Assembly (NCBI RefSeq): GCF_009833125.1
Contig: NZ_QRCC01000011.1
Coordinates: forward strand, 1 to 64,000
Source: Nitrosomonas sp. HPC101
Lineage (GTDB): Bacteria; Pseudomonadota; Gammaproteobacteria; Burkholderiales; Nitrosomonadaceae
Direction: 5' to 3'
DNA length: 64,000 nt
Program-made: the position numbers and the translations under genes
In this document: in pieces, positions 20,264 to 27,808 of the stretch
Layout of the letters: each line of letters begins with the position of its first letter
Numbering within the stretch: the stretch's first letter is position 1
The notes under the pieces: generated by a model
The model's database searches: none
What the model was told of the DNA's origin: nothing
What the model saw: only the letters and a program-made list of their open reading frames with translations

Positions 20264-21966
20264 AAATCAGGCTTGTATCCCGTATCGCCTCAATATTTTC
20301 CTTGCTGTTACCTGCAGTTTCACTCGCTGCAGAACCAGTAGCTGTCGATCAGGGTAGCAAATGGACAGCTTCTGCCAGAAATGATTTCTATAGTCGGGAT
20401 CAGGGATCCCGGCTTATACCGCTTCGATGGATAGCAGCTTTAAAGCAGCCAAACGGTAAACCATTCATGGACGAAAGCCTTGATCGCTATGGTTATTTGC
20501 CCAATAAAGCGAGTGTTCCCGCCGGGCTGCCCGTTGGATTTACTGTTACCAACGAGGAAAGCGGGCAGGTGATCGGTATGAACTGTTCCGCTTGTCATAC
20601 ACGCCAGATTGAGGTTGCCGGTACTGCGTATCGAATTGATGGTGGCCCTGGAATCGTTGATTTCCAGAGCTTCCTCGCCGATCTCGACGTTGCCGTAAAT
20701 ACGGTCTTGACGAACCAACAGGCATTCGCCGATTTCGCTCACGCTGTACTCGGCCCGTCACCCGACTCGAAAGATCAAAAGAAACTACGGGAAGAAGTGG
20801 AAGCCTGGCATCTTCCTTACCACACCTTAGTCAAACGTGCACTTCCCTCACAACCCTGGGGGCCCGCAAGGCTTGATGCTGTATCAATGATCTTCAACCG
20901 TCTCGCCGGGCTAGATATCGGCCCTGCACCTACCTATATGATTCCCGAAAATATTCAGCCAGCTACCGCACCCGTGCGCTACCCATTTCTCTGGAATGCC
21001 GGAATTCAGGATAAAACACAGTGGCCCGGCTTTGCCAATAATGGCAATAAAATACTGGGGCTTTCCCGGAACCTCGGAGAAGTTTTTGGGGTATTTGGTA
21101 TTTTCCATCCTAAAAAAGATAAGAGCCATCTGCTCGGTATTGACTATCAGAGCAACAATTCGGCTAATTTCCAGGGATTGATCGCATTGGAAAAGCTGAT
21201 GAACAAAATAGGTGCTCCCAAATGGCCATGGAAAGTAGATCAGACCCTCGCCAGTAAAGGAAAAACAATTTACGAACGCAAGACTGCAGAAGGGGGGTGC
21301 GCTGACTGCCACGGCATTATGCCTGGCGACAAGCCAAAAACCTGGAAAACACCCATCATGGATGTCGGCACGGATTCAAAGGAATACGAAATCCTCGGCC
21401 GCACCGTGAAAACCGGAGTGCTCGAAGGTGCAAAGATTCCGTTCCTCGCTAAACCACTCAAGCCCGTTGATACTGCCTTCAGCGTTCTGGGAACTGCAGT
21501 TCTCGGTACCATTCTTCAGCATTATGTTCCTATTGTCATGCGGACCAAGGATATGGCACAGATAGATAGCCTGGAATTATCAGCGCTTCCACCAGAAACG
21601 GAGTCCCTCCAGGATGCATTCATTGCACCACCCGCAGTATCTGAAGAAACATCAGTCTATGCATATGAATCTCGGGTTCTTGAAGGCATCTGGGCAGCTG
21701 CACCCTATCTTCATAATGGATCGGTACCAACATTGGCAGAATTGCTAAAGCCGGCAGCCGAACGAGTCAGCTCATTCAAGATTGGCCCGATTTATGACAC
21801 TGTCAACATCGGAATTGCTGTTGAGCAAACTAAATTTGATTACACGTTGCAAACTACGGATTGCAGCGACCGAAACTCCGGAAACAGTCGTTGCGGTCAC
21901 GAATTTGGCACAACACTTTCCCCAGATGACAAAAAAGCTTTGCTTGAATATCTCAAAACACTCTAA
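20257..21966 (+). CDS. Di-haem c-type cytochrome, RoxA/peroxidase-like
   Basis: 569 residues with a signal peptide (IASIFSLLLPAVSLAA). Two haem c sites: CSACH near residue 111 and CADCH near 350. DQGSRLIPLRWIAALKQPNGKPF, DRYGYLPNKASVPAGLPVGF and the late GIWAAAPYLHNGSVPTLAELL are typical of the cytochrome c peroxidase-like group that includes rubber oxygenase RoxA. Substrate unknown; a periplasmic peroxidase or oxygenase role is plausible. Starts at GTG with AGGAGA 8 bases upstream. Confidence 0.82.
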   Translation: MLKIRLVSRIASIFSLLLPAVSLAAEPVAVDQGSKWTASARNDFYSRDQGSRLIPLRWIAALKQPNGKPFMDESLDRYGYLPNKASVPAGLPVGFTVTNEESGQVIGMNCSACHTRQIEVAGTAYRIDGGPGIVDFQSFLADLDVAVNTVLTNQQAFADFAHAVLGPSPDSKDQKKLREEVEAWHLPYHTLVKRALPSQPWGPARLDAVSMIFNRLAGLDIGPAPTYMIPENIQPATAPVRYPFLWNAGIQDKTQWPGFANNGNKILGLSRNLGEVFGVFGIFHPKKDKSHLLGIDYQSNNSANFQGLIALEKLMNKIGAPKWPWKVDQTLASKGKTIYERKTAEGGCADCHGIMPGDKPKTWKTPIMDVGTDSKEYEILGRTVKTGVLEGAKIPFLAKPLKPVDTAFSVLGTAVLGTILQHYVPIVMRTKDMAQIDSLELSALPPETESLQDAFIAPPAVSEETSVYAYESRVLEGIWAAAPYLHNGSVPTLAELLKPAAERVSSFKIGPIYDTVNIGIAVEQTKFDYTLQTTDCSDRNSGNSRCGHEFGTTLSPDDKKALLEYLKTL

Positions 21967-21991
21967 ATAGCCAAGTTAAATCACAGCATAA

Positions 21992-22026
21992 CCCGCTCCT
22001 GGTAAGAATTCATTTTCTGGGGCGGG
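21992..22026 (+). terminator. Possible terminator hairpin after the di-haem cytochrome
   Basis: CCCGCTCC and GGGGCGGG form an 8-pair stem (one T-G) about 25 bases after the stop codon. No T-run follows, so termination strength is uncertain. Confidence 0.35.
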
Positions 22027-22089
22027 CCTACCCTTCTGATACCATCACATGATCTGTAAGCATTTCCAGCGTTGCTTATAAAAGTCAGC

Positions 22090-22213
22090 GAAGCAGTCAG
22101 TTCAAGGCAAAAGTCGGCGAAAAAAGCGGAGTTTATACGTAATAAATGCGTATTTTGCGCCGACTTTTAACGCAGAAATCACAACGCAGGTAGTTTTTCA
22201 GAGATTCCTTAGC
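22090..22213. mobile_element. Diverged second copy of the MITE-like element
   Basis: Inverted relative to the copy at 10047-10192. Shared blocks are GTCAGTTCAAGGCA, GGAGTTTATACGT and the end CAGAGATTCCTTAG (CAGAGGTTCCTTAA in the other copy). The left end (toward 22043) no longer matches the terminal repeat. It lies directly downstream of the DUF3465 gene, at the edge of the accessory region. Confidence 0.65.
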
Positions 22214-22218
22214 CGCAG

Positions 22219-22671
22219 TCACTGATAGATCTGTCCGTTGTGTTTTAACCACCCTGCCACGTGGGAGCCGTTTGGATCGTGATGTGTCCAATGCACAACG
22301 CCCCCTTTTTCATTCCATTCGTACTGCCCCGAGAATTGAATGGCATCCCCTTTTTTGAGAGAGCTTATTCTCAGCGCGAGATCAATATTATGCGCAATCA
22401 AAAGCGTTTGACCGGAGCGAAGGGCAATAATGAATTTTTGATGCCTGCTGCCATCATTGTCGTCCGGGAGCAATTTCGTGACAACGCCTTCTCCGGAAAC
22501 TTGCAGATTACGCTTACGATTTGAGAAAGCATCCGCAAGCGTTGCATCCGTATCATTCTGGCGCTCCGATAAAGTCGAATACTGAAGCCTGTCTGGTATT
22601 AATGTATACGGATTGCCGAGATACGCATAGCCGGCAACTATTGCCACCGCCAGTAGTATGAATTTCTGCAT
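22219..22671 (-). CDS. DUF3465 family protein
   Basis: 150 residues with an N-terminal hydrophobic signal or anchor (FILLAVAIVAGYAYLG). The rest matches the DUF3465 pattern: VSGEGVVTKLLPDDNDGSRHQKFI, GQTLLIAHNIDLALRI, GQYEWNEKGGVVHWTHHDP and GWLKHNG. Probably an OB-like small exported domain; function unknown. Same strand as the cassette genes upstream, so it may be the last retained cassette, though no attC was recognised beside it. Confidence 0.75.
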   Translation of the reverse strand: MQKFILLAVAIVAGYAYLGNPYTLIPDRLQYSTLSERQNDTDATLADAFSNRKRNLQVSGEGVVTKLLPDDNDGSRHQKFIIALRSGQTLLIAHNIDLALRISSLKKGDAIQFSGQYEWNEKGGVVHWTHHDPNGSHVAGWLKHNGQIYQ

Positions 22672-22751
22672 GTTGTTACTTCTAATTTATGGGTAAAACC
22701 ACACCGCTAAGCGAAGGCAAATAGTCAGCCGGATGCACTGGCTGGATTGAT

Positions 22752-23141
22752 TCACCGGCTGCCTCTGCACGCATCACCTTCTTTCCCAGTGAGCCAACCC
22801 GAAAGCTGCTCAATACGATGATTAACCAATGCAGCTTGCTCCAAACAACTGCACATTGGGTAGATCGAACCGTATTCCTCACGCTTGTTATCAGCGGGAT
22901 AAATAGCTTCCATCTCTGCATCCTGGAACACCAGCCATGCGCTTTGCGCCCTACGTAACCTGGTCGTGAAGTTGGCATCGTCTTGATGCTGCTCCAGGAG
23001 CTGCCGATAGATGGCATTGAGCTTTTTGTCCGCTTCTCGATACACCTTGCATGCATCATCATTGAGATCAGCTTGCGTCTGTGCGTTCGCAACCGCACAT
23101 AAAAGCACACAAACAAAAAAGACAGCGGATCGAATATTCAT
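22752..23141 (-). CDS. LprI-family (DUF1311) exported protein, cassette-borne
   Basis: 129 residues: signal peptide ending AVANAQ, then the LprI pattern YREADKKLNAIYRQLLEQ and TRLRRAQSAWLVFQDAEMEAIY, with Cys pairs suited to a disulphide (DDACKVY; MCSCLEQ). Some LprI proteins inhibit lysozyme, but that role is not shown by sequence here. The start lies 10 bases from an attC core site (GTTAGAC on this strand), the spacing expected of an integron cassette gene. Confidence 0.75.
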   Translation of the reverse strand: MNIRSAVFFVCVLLCAVANAQTQADLNDDACKVYREADKKLNAIYRQLLEQHQDDANFTTRLRRAQSAWLVFQDAEMEAIYPADNKREEYGSIYPMCSCLEQAALVNHRIEQLSGWLTGKEGDACRGSR

Positions 23142-23150
23142 TTTATTGAA

Positions 23151-23216
23151 GTCTAACGATTGGGTTCAAGAGTGCGATACGACAGCGACGGCATCCCTTG
23201 GAGCTCATTGTTATAT
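23151..23216 (-). repeat. attC-like site 1
   Basis: On the plus strand GTCTAACGATTGGGTTCAAG begins the site; a partly complementary CTTGGAGCTCATTG and a degenerate GTTATAT end it. The first half matches the well-known attC arm, with the RYYYAAC consensus. It sits between the LprI gene start and the 3' end of the next gene, exactly where an attC should be. Confidence 0.5.
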
Positions 23217-23228
23217 GTTTAGGTTGTT

Positions 23229-23912
23229 TCAACGTCGCAGTGAAGATTCGTCTTGATAAGGCATCGACTGCTCCGAATCGAGAGGTTCATACTTCGCCCA
23301 TAACAAAAACCGTTTGAATTCCATGAGCTCACTCTTGCTGGTTCGGATCGATCCGATCACCATACCACCAAGCCAAAGTCCTAGCACCGCAAACAGGCTG
23401 ACATACAAGAGGACCTCAACAGACCAATGCGCTGCGGCAACCCCCATGAGCGCCACAAGCCCAGTAATCAAGAAGGTGATGAGGGGATGGATAGAAATCT
23501 TACTGTCTATCTCTGTTGATTCCTGTTCATCAAGAAACCTCAGCGCATCATCGATGCTCCCCGAGTATTTTCCCTCCTGTAGATCATTTCGGAAGCGGAG
23601 ATAACGCAAGTACTGGTAGTCTCGATAGAAGTGTTGAATCCTATCGCTGTAGAGTCGATACTCCTCAGAAAAGGCCGACTTCCTCGCCAAGAACACGCAA
23701 ATCGCCCACGACACCGCTGAGACTAGCACCCCCGAGAAGAAGAAGAAGAAGGGTAAATTTGCAAACAACAACACCTCGAAAGTGAGGAAGGCAGCCTTTG
23801 AAGCCCAGAGACCAAACTTGAGTCTACTGGATGCGCGTTTGTAAATCTGCTTCGCAGCCCAGATTCGCGACGCCGCACGATAAATCGCTATCAGTCGAAT
23901 AAAGCTGTCCAC
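23229..23912 (-). CDS. Membrane protein of unknown function, cassette-borne
   Basis: 227 residues, starting at GTG five bases after an attC core site. Two pairs of hydrophobic segments (about 40-80 and 145-195) flank a charged cytosolic region (SDRIQHFYRDYQYLRYLRFRND cut short here). Topology and size recall small SLATT-like or other defence-linked membrane proteins, but I do not recognise a family. The 3' end is followed by attC-like site 1. Base composition and context fit an integron cassette. Confidence 0.6.
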   Translation of the reverse strand: MDSFIRLIAIYRAASRIWAAKQIYKRASSRLKFGLWASKAAFLTFEVLLFANLPFFFFFSGVLVSAVSWAICVFLARKSAFSEEYRLYSDRIQHFYRDYQYLRYLRFRNDLQEGKYSGSIDDALRFLDEQESTEIDSKISIHPLITFLITGLVALMGVAAAHWSVEVLLYVSLFAVLGLWLGGMVIGSIRTSKSELMEFKRFLLWAKYEPLDSEQSMPYQDESSLRR

Positions 23913-23916
23913 TAAA

Positions 23917-24018
23917 ATCTAACGTGGAAATAAGGGACAACGCGACCGTGTAGCGCGGCGGTAACCAACAAGTACAGCTTGTTGACTACCCCTTCCACTG
24001 TAGAGCCACACGTTTTAT
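23917..24018 (-). repeat. attC-like site 2 (long form)
   Basis: On the plus strand ATCTAACGTGG at the left and CCACACGTTTTAT at the right form the outer arms. Inside, GTAACCAACAAG and CTTGTTGACTAC form an imperfect inverted pair around TACAG. About 100 bp, in the size range of long (VCR-like) attC sites. The following cassette gene starts at 23912 and the preceding one stops inside the site. Confidence 0.5.
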
Positions 24019-24495
24019 AGAGTGGGATAGACAGTCTTTTCATTGTATTGACTGAATTGAATTCGTCCGACCAAATCAATTTGATGGCGTGCTTGCTCTT
24101 CGTACCCATATAGACTACCGCAGTAAGCTCCACTGACTGATATGTATTCAGGGCTCAAGGGGAAATTCTTCAGATACGTCAGATTGGACAATGCAGTCGT
24201 TTCCCTCCGAAAACTCAATTGATACGTTTCTGGTTAAAGTCTTTCCTTTATTCCATATTTTAAGCCTGTGTTTATTGCTACTAAGTTTAATGAAATTTGC
24301 ACCAAGGTCGGCTTTTCTGTTGGAGATTAATTCAGACTCCTCTCTCTCAAGTAGGCGTTGATTTAGCTTCTCTTGGCTTGCAATAAGTGACTTATGCTGA
24401 TTATTAAACTGCACCGTCTTCCATGCCGAATACGCAGAAATTAGAAGCGCCAAACTGGCGACAATGTCACTAACTGTAATTGAAAGTAGCATCAT
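24015..24495 (-). pseudogene. Cassette gene with two frameshifts (small membrane-anchored protein)
   Basis: From ATG 24495: MMLLSITVSDIVASLALLIS, a membrane anchor, then a coiled charged region (NQRLLEREESELISNRKADL) and a beta-rich domain. The frame stops after EEFPLEP, but one added base continues it as LNTYQSVELTAVVYMGTKSKH and then AIKLIWSDEFN. A second shift gives FSQYNEKTVYPTL and TAA at 24015 inside attC-like site 2. The overall shape resembles small defence-associated or cassette proteins with an N-terminal helix. Not functional as read unless these are sequencing errors. Confidence 0.6.
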
Positions 24496-24932
24496 TTGAT
24501 TTTTATGAACTTGCTGCCCTTGAAAGCTGAAGCAAGTTGTTTCTTGAGTTGATTGGCAAGATCTCAACTGTTAAATTCGATCCGTTTAAAAACGGCCTGA
24601 TCAGGCACGAAAGAGAATAAAGCGTCAGCACGACCATTTAAGCTCCGAAAAAAGCCCGCATTTCATGGTTATTTATCTAGCCTCACGGACTGTGATCTTG
24701 TGAAAACAGTGGTGGTTATAGTACGAGCGGGGATTGAATTTTTCGTCTTTGCGAATTCTGCAGGGATGAAGCAATCCAAAAACAACACTGGCAGCGCTAT
24801 TGGATTGTCGCGTCGACCTGTAGCGAATATGGAAGCTCTAGTTCGTGCACACCACCGACAGCCGGCATGAACTCTTCCTGCCGAGCCGAACATACTGGCC
24901 CGGCAGTTTAAACTGGTGCTGACTGGCTGCCG
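24496..24932. other. Region without a recognised gene between cassettes
   Basis: 437 bases between the SDR stop and the frameshifted cassette gene. A 74-residue minus-strand frame (24669-24893) exists but has no ribosome-binding site or family match. An attC is expected here if both neighbours are separate cassettes; ATTTAAC near 24570 on the minus strand fits one arm but no partner arm was found. Confidence 0.35.
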
Positions 24933-25688
24933 TTACACGCTCAGGTATCCACCATCGACCACGATCTGAGATCCACTCACAAACGATGCCTTGTTTGACA
25001 GCAGGAAGCAGACGACTTCTGCGACCTCCCCGGGCTCGCCCAGTCGACCGATGGGATGCAGGTGCTCCAGAGTCGACTTCAGATCTGTATCCGTCCACTG
25101 CGCGATAAGCGGCGTCATGATATAGCCCGGATGCACGGAGTTAATCCGAATTCCCTGCTTGCTGTACTCGATTGCTGCAGACTTGGTCAGGCCGGCAACA
25201 CCGTGCTTTGAGGCACAATACGCGCCCAGGTTGGCGATGCCAGTCAGACCAGCGATAGATGAAGTGTTGACGATGGCGCCGCCACCCGCCGCCAAAATCG
25301 CCGGTATCTGGTAGCGCATGCCATAGAAAACACCATTCAGATTCACATCGATAACGCCGCGCCATTCCTCGGGCGACAATTCGCCCACATGTTTTTCTGC
25401 TCCGATGATGCCGGCGTTGTTGAAGGCCAGATGCAGTGCACCGAACGTTTTTTTAGCAAATTCAACCGTGGCCGCAGCGTCTTCTTCTTTGGCTACGTTA
25501 GCGCGAAACGCTGCCGCTTTTCCTCCGGCCTGAGTGAGTTCCTCAGCAACCGATTCCGCAGCCTCAAGACTGATATCAGATAAAACCACGGACGCTCCCC
25601 CAGCGCAAAGGAGTCGTGCCGCTTCGGCACCAATGCCTGAACCGCCCCCCGAAACAATTGCAACCTTCCCAAGAAATTCTGTTGACAT
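24933..25688 (-). CDS. Short-chain dehydrogenase/reductase
   Basis: Classical SDR of 251 residues: cofactor motif VSGGGSGIGAEAA, FNNAGIIGAE, catalytic Ser in VNTSSIAGL and the YCASKHG Tyr-x3-Lys, ending with the VSGSQIVVDGGYLSV signature. The acidic residue after beta-2 (VVLSDISLEAAE) suggests NAD(H) preference. Start ATG 25688 has TAGGAG upstream; a longer in-frame start at 25886 would overlap the VOC gene and lacks family similarity. Substrate unknown. Same strand as the VOC gene and possibly in the same cassette. Confidence 0.9.
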   Translation of the reverse strand: MSTEFLGKVAIVSGGGSGIGAEAARLLCAGGASVVLSDISLEAAESVAEELTQAGGKAAAFRANVAKEEDAAATVEFAKKTFGALHLAFNNAGIIGAEKHVGELSPEEWRGVIDVNLNGVFYGMRYQIPAILAAGGGAIVNTSSIAGLTGIANLGAYCASKHGVAGLTKSAAIEYSKQGIRINSVHPGYIMTPLIAQWTDTDLKSTLEHLHPIGRLGEPGEVAEVVCFLLSNKASFVSGSQIVVDGGYLSV

Positions 25689-25750
25689 CACTAAATCTCC
25701 TATCGTGGTGGTAATTCGGTCAATGTAGTCTATAGACTGAAGCAGTACAG

Positions 25751-26155
25751 TTACATCGAATGAAAGCCAATCATATTGCCCTCGGTATCGTTGACAAGGG
25801 CGATAAAGCCATGCTTGCCAATTGAGAATTTTTCCTTGAAAATACTGCCTCCATTCTCGGCGGCACGGGCAGCTTGCACAGCACAATCCTCACACCCGAA
25901 ATAAATCAGTGTGCCACCGCACCCGGAAGGAACGCCAGTCATTTTTACCAGCATTCCGCAGGCGCCATAAGTGGTTTGAGCAGTATCTTTATCTGAGGGG
26001 AAGCCCCACATTTCCATATCTTCGCATTCAGTGGTAGGGGCGGGCATCTTTTCCAGTGTAACTGCAAGTACAGCTTCATAGAACGCTTTCGCACGTTCCA
26101 TGTCCTGGACGTAAATTTCAAACCAGACGACGGGATTACTTTGATTGCGTTTCAT
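25751..26155 (-). CDS. VOC (glyoxalase/bleomycin resistance) superfamily protein
   Basis: 134 residues: NPVVWFEIYVQDMERAKAFYE at the start, GGTLIYFGCEDCAVQAARAAENGG in the middle and GFIALVNDTEGNMIGFHS at the end, the usual two beta-alpha-beta modules of VOC proteins. Members range from glyoxalases to antibiotic-binding proteins; specificity cannot be called. AAAGGAGG lies 7 bases before the ATG, and the leader begins at an attC core site, so it is a typical integron-cassette gene. Confidence 0.87.
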   Translation of the reverse strand: MKRNQSNPVVWFEIYVQDMERAKAFYEAVLAVTLEKMPAPTTECEDMEMWGFPSDKDTAQTTYGACGMLVKMTGVPSGCGGTLIYFGCEDCAVQAARAAENGGSIFKEKFSIGKHGFIALVNDTEGNMIGFHSM

Positions 26156-26185
26156 GGAATTCCTCCTTTGAGGTGGTCGAGTAAA

Positions 26186-26244
26186 GTCTAACGCCAGAAT
26201 TAAGCCGTGCCGCGAGCGACATCGGCTTGAGTGAAACGTTAGGT
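26186..26244 (-). repeat. attC site 3 (well conserved)
   Basis: Plus strand: GTCTAACGCC at the left and CGTTAGGTGCC at the right, with inner arms AAGCCG and CGGCTT. On the minus strand it reads ACCTAAC ... GTTAGAC, fitting RYYYAAC ... GTTRRRY. 59 bp, the standard short attC size. Confidence 0.8.
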
Positions 26245-26600
26245 GCCAACCCGGACAGCGGCGCCTACCAATTCATCATACTCCCAGAACTCGACACTGT
26301 CCGGTACAAGATGTCTGCTGAAGATATTAGCCGCACGAGCTTTCCCCGTTCCCTCGCCAAAGATCTCTGAGCACGAACATGATTTTCCGGTACTCTGAGA
26401 GGAGCTGCGTGGAAATAGCACATGGCCTTGTTCTAAACCGTCAGCTTGGCATCTGGAGTATTGTGCCCGGACGTCTATCGGTGCGACTTGCACTCAACAA
26501 GGATCTTCTGCTACTCGCAGTCCAGATCAAAAGCAGCATCTTCTTTGTCACTCAACCACGTGAGTATTTGATCTTGCTCCTAAACGCTGGACTTACCATT
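26239..26600 (-). pseudogene. Degenerate cassette content between two attC sites
   Basis: The cassette between attC sites 3 and 4 has no intact gene. On the minus strand fragments such as ILTWLSDKEDAAFDLDCE and QKILVECKSH can be read across stops and shifts. An 84-codon frame ends inside attC site 3 (FWEYDELVGAAVRVGT). The last feature is typical of cassette genes. I read it as one decayed minus-strand gene of unknown family. Confidence 0.35.
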
Positions 26601-26603
26601 GGC

Positions 26604-26670
26604 ACCTAATGCAGAGCTAGACAAGCCGCTGGAGTAACAGAAGTAGGTCGGCTTAAGTGCTGGGTTAGAC
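26604..26670 (-). repeat. attC site 4
   Basis: Plus strand: CCTAATGC at the left and GGGTTAGAC at the right; inner arms CAAGCCG and CGGCTTAAG. On the minus strand GTCTAAC is a perfect RYYYAAC; the core site is ATTAGGT, one base off GTTRRRY. The methyltransferase gene stops inside it. Confidence 0.72.
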
Positions 26671-27348
26671 AGACTTGATAACCAGCATTTCATTACCGTC
26701 TCTCTGAAACTCATAAGGTACGCGTATGGTGTTTACGCTAAGTCCTTTGACTAAGAAATATTCATTTACCGATTTGAGATATGGCGATGATGCGCCGTCA
26801 AGAGCAAGCAACGGGAATATTCTAATTTCGTGTGCTACACGCAACATTTCTTGAAGTGTTTGGATATGGAACTCCACTGATAAGTGTGCGCTGTACAAGA
26901 ATAGAAAATGGGAAGACACGGCAATGTCGAATTGTTTGCTCTCAAAAGGCAAGGAAGGCAATTCGCCTGCGACGTACCGGCCATTTTGCTTTCCCACACT
27001 GAAATCAGAGAAAAAATCTTCCATCGCAGACATGCGAATTTTGCCAAGTTGCTCGACCGATGGAATATTTTCCCAAACATAATCATCTTGATTTTTGCGC
27101 ATCTGGGCTATCACGGTTTCATATGTTTCGGCTACACGGCTTCTGATTTGCGTTGTATTAAAAACATAGATCGGATCAACGGAGACGACACTTCCACCGC
27201 GTTTAGTCAACATGGAATTGAACGCGGCGGGACCATCTCCGCAGCCGAGAAAGCGAAGGCTCAAATCTTTATTGGTGAGGTTGAACATGCTGACGTATTC
27301 GTAATACGAACGTCCCCACGGAACGACTTTATCTAGCATAAATCCCAT
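26665..27348 (-). CDS. SAM-dependent methyltransferase-like protein, first cassette
   Basis: 227 residues. LSLRFLGCGDGPAAFNSML matches the glycine-rich SAM-binding loop, GSVVSVDPIYVF follows as the acidic end of beta-2, and FESKQFDIAVSSHFLFLY and EMLRVAHEIRIFPL as later core strands. Target unknown. The start (27348, or ATG three codons later) lies about 14 bases after a GTTAGAC core site and the gene ends inside attC site 4, so it is the cassette closest to the integrase remnant. Confidence 0.75.
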   Translation of the reverse strand: MGFMLDKVVPWGRSYYEYVSMFNLTNKDLSLRFLGCGDGPAAFNSMLTKRGGSVVSVDPIYVFNTTQIRSRVAETYETVIAQMRKNQDDYVWENIPSVEQLGKIRMSAMEDFFSDFSVGKQNGRYVAGELPSLPFESKQFDIAVSSHFLFLYSAHLSVEFHIQTLQEMLRVAHEIRIFPLLALDGASSPYLKSVNEYFLVKGLSVNTIRVPYEFQRDGNEMLVIKSV

Positions 27349-27361
27349 AACCGACCTGCTT

Positions 27362-27405
27362 GTCTAACGTAGTGCGAGGTGAGTAACATCCTCGCGTGGT
27401 TGAGC
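27362..27405 (-). repeat. Candidate attI, or a short attC, next to the integrase remnant
   Basis: Plus strand GTCTAACGTAGTGCGAGG, spacer, CCTCGCGTGGTTGAGC. On the minus strand GCTCAAC and GTTAGAC fit RYYYAAC and GTTRRRY, and GCGAGG/CCTCGC form a perfect inner stem. Two further hairpins follow: CCATAC-GAA-GTATGG at 27405-27419 and GCGATGCCC-AAAA-GGGCGTCGC at 27419-27440. It lies between the first cassette and intI, where attI should be. Confidence 0.55.
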
Positions 27406-27562
27406 CATACGAAGTATGGCGATGCCCAAAAGGGCGTCGCGGTGAAATTAAGTAAACACCTGGTCAGGTACATAATAATCTTTAAACACGGGTGCATAGT
27501 TCTATAAAACGGCCTGTTTCTCTTGCATTTACCATGCTTACTTATTTTTGTATCGCCCTGTT

Positions 27563-27793
27563 ATGAGCTATACAAATACATCGCCGAAACTGCTGGATCA
27601 AGTCCGCGACCGTATTCGTACCGAAACCCAATATGCGCAATGGATAAAGCGTTTTATTCTATTCCACGGCACACGCCATCCACAAGAAATGAGGGGCACG
27701 GAGACAGAGGCATTTTTAACTCATTTGGCAGTGGTTGGTAAGGTATCGGCCTCGACCCAAAACTAGGAGTTGTCAGCGTTGCTGTTTTTGTAG
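27563..27793 (+). pseudogene. intI: Truncated integron integrase (IntI N-terminus)
   Basis: From ATG 27563 the frame reads SPKLLDQVRDRIRTE, YAQWIKRFILFHGTRHPQEM, TEAFLTHLAVVGKVSASTQN, then TAG at 27764 and, in frame, ELSALLFL and a second TAG at 27791. This is the N-terminal SAM-like domain of an integron-type tyrosine recombinase. About six residues are missing after DRIR, and the catalytic domain (R-H-R-Y) is absent because the sequence joins an SDR fragment. It runs away from the minus-strand cassettes, the classical integron arrangement. Confidence 0.8.
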
Positions 27794-27808
27794 TATGGCA
27801 CTGTTATC

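Noticed and set aside
22690..22765. Hairpin CAGCCGG...CCGGCTG as an attC for the LprI cassette
   Set aside because: Inner arms pair, but no RYYYAAC/GTTRRRY ends could be placed around it.
24669..24893. 74-codon minus-strand frame between cassettes
   Set aside because: No ribosome-binding site, low-complexity composition and no flanking attC pair that would define a cassette.
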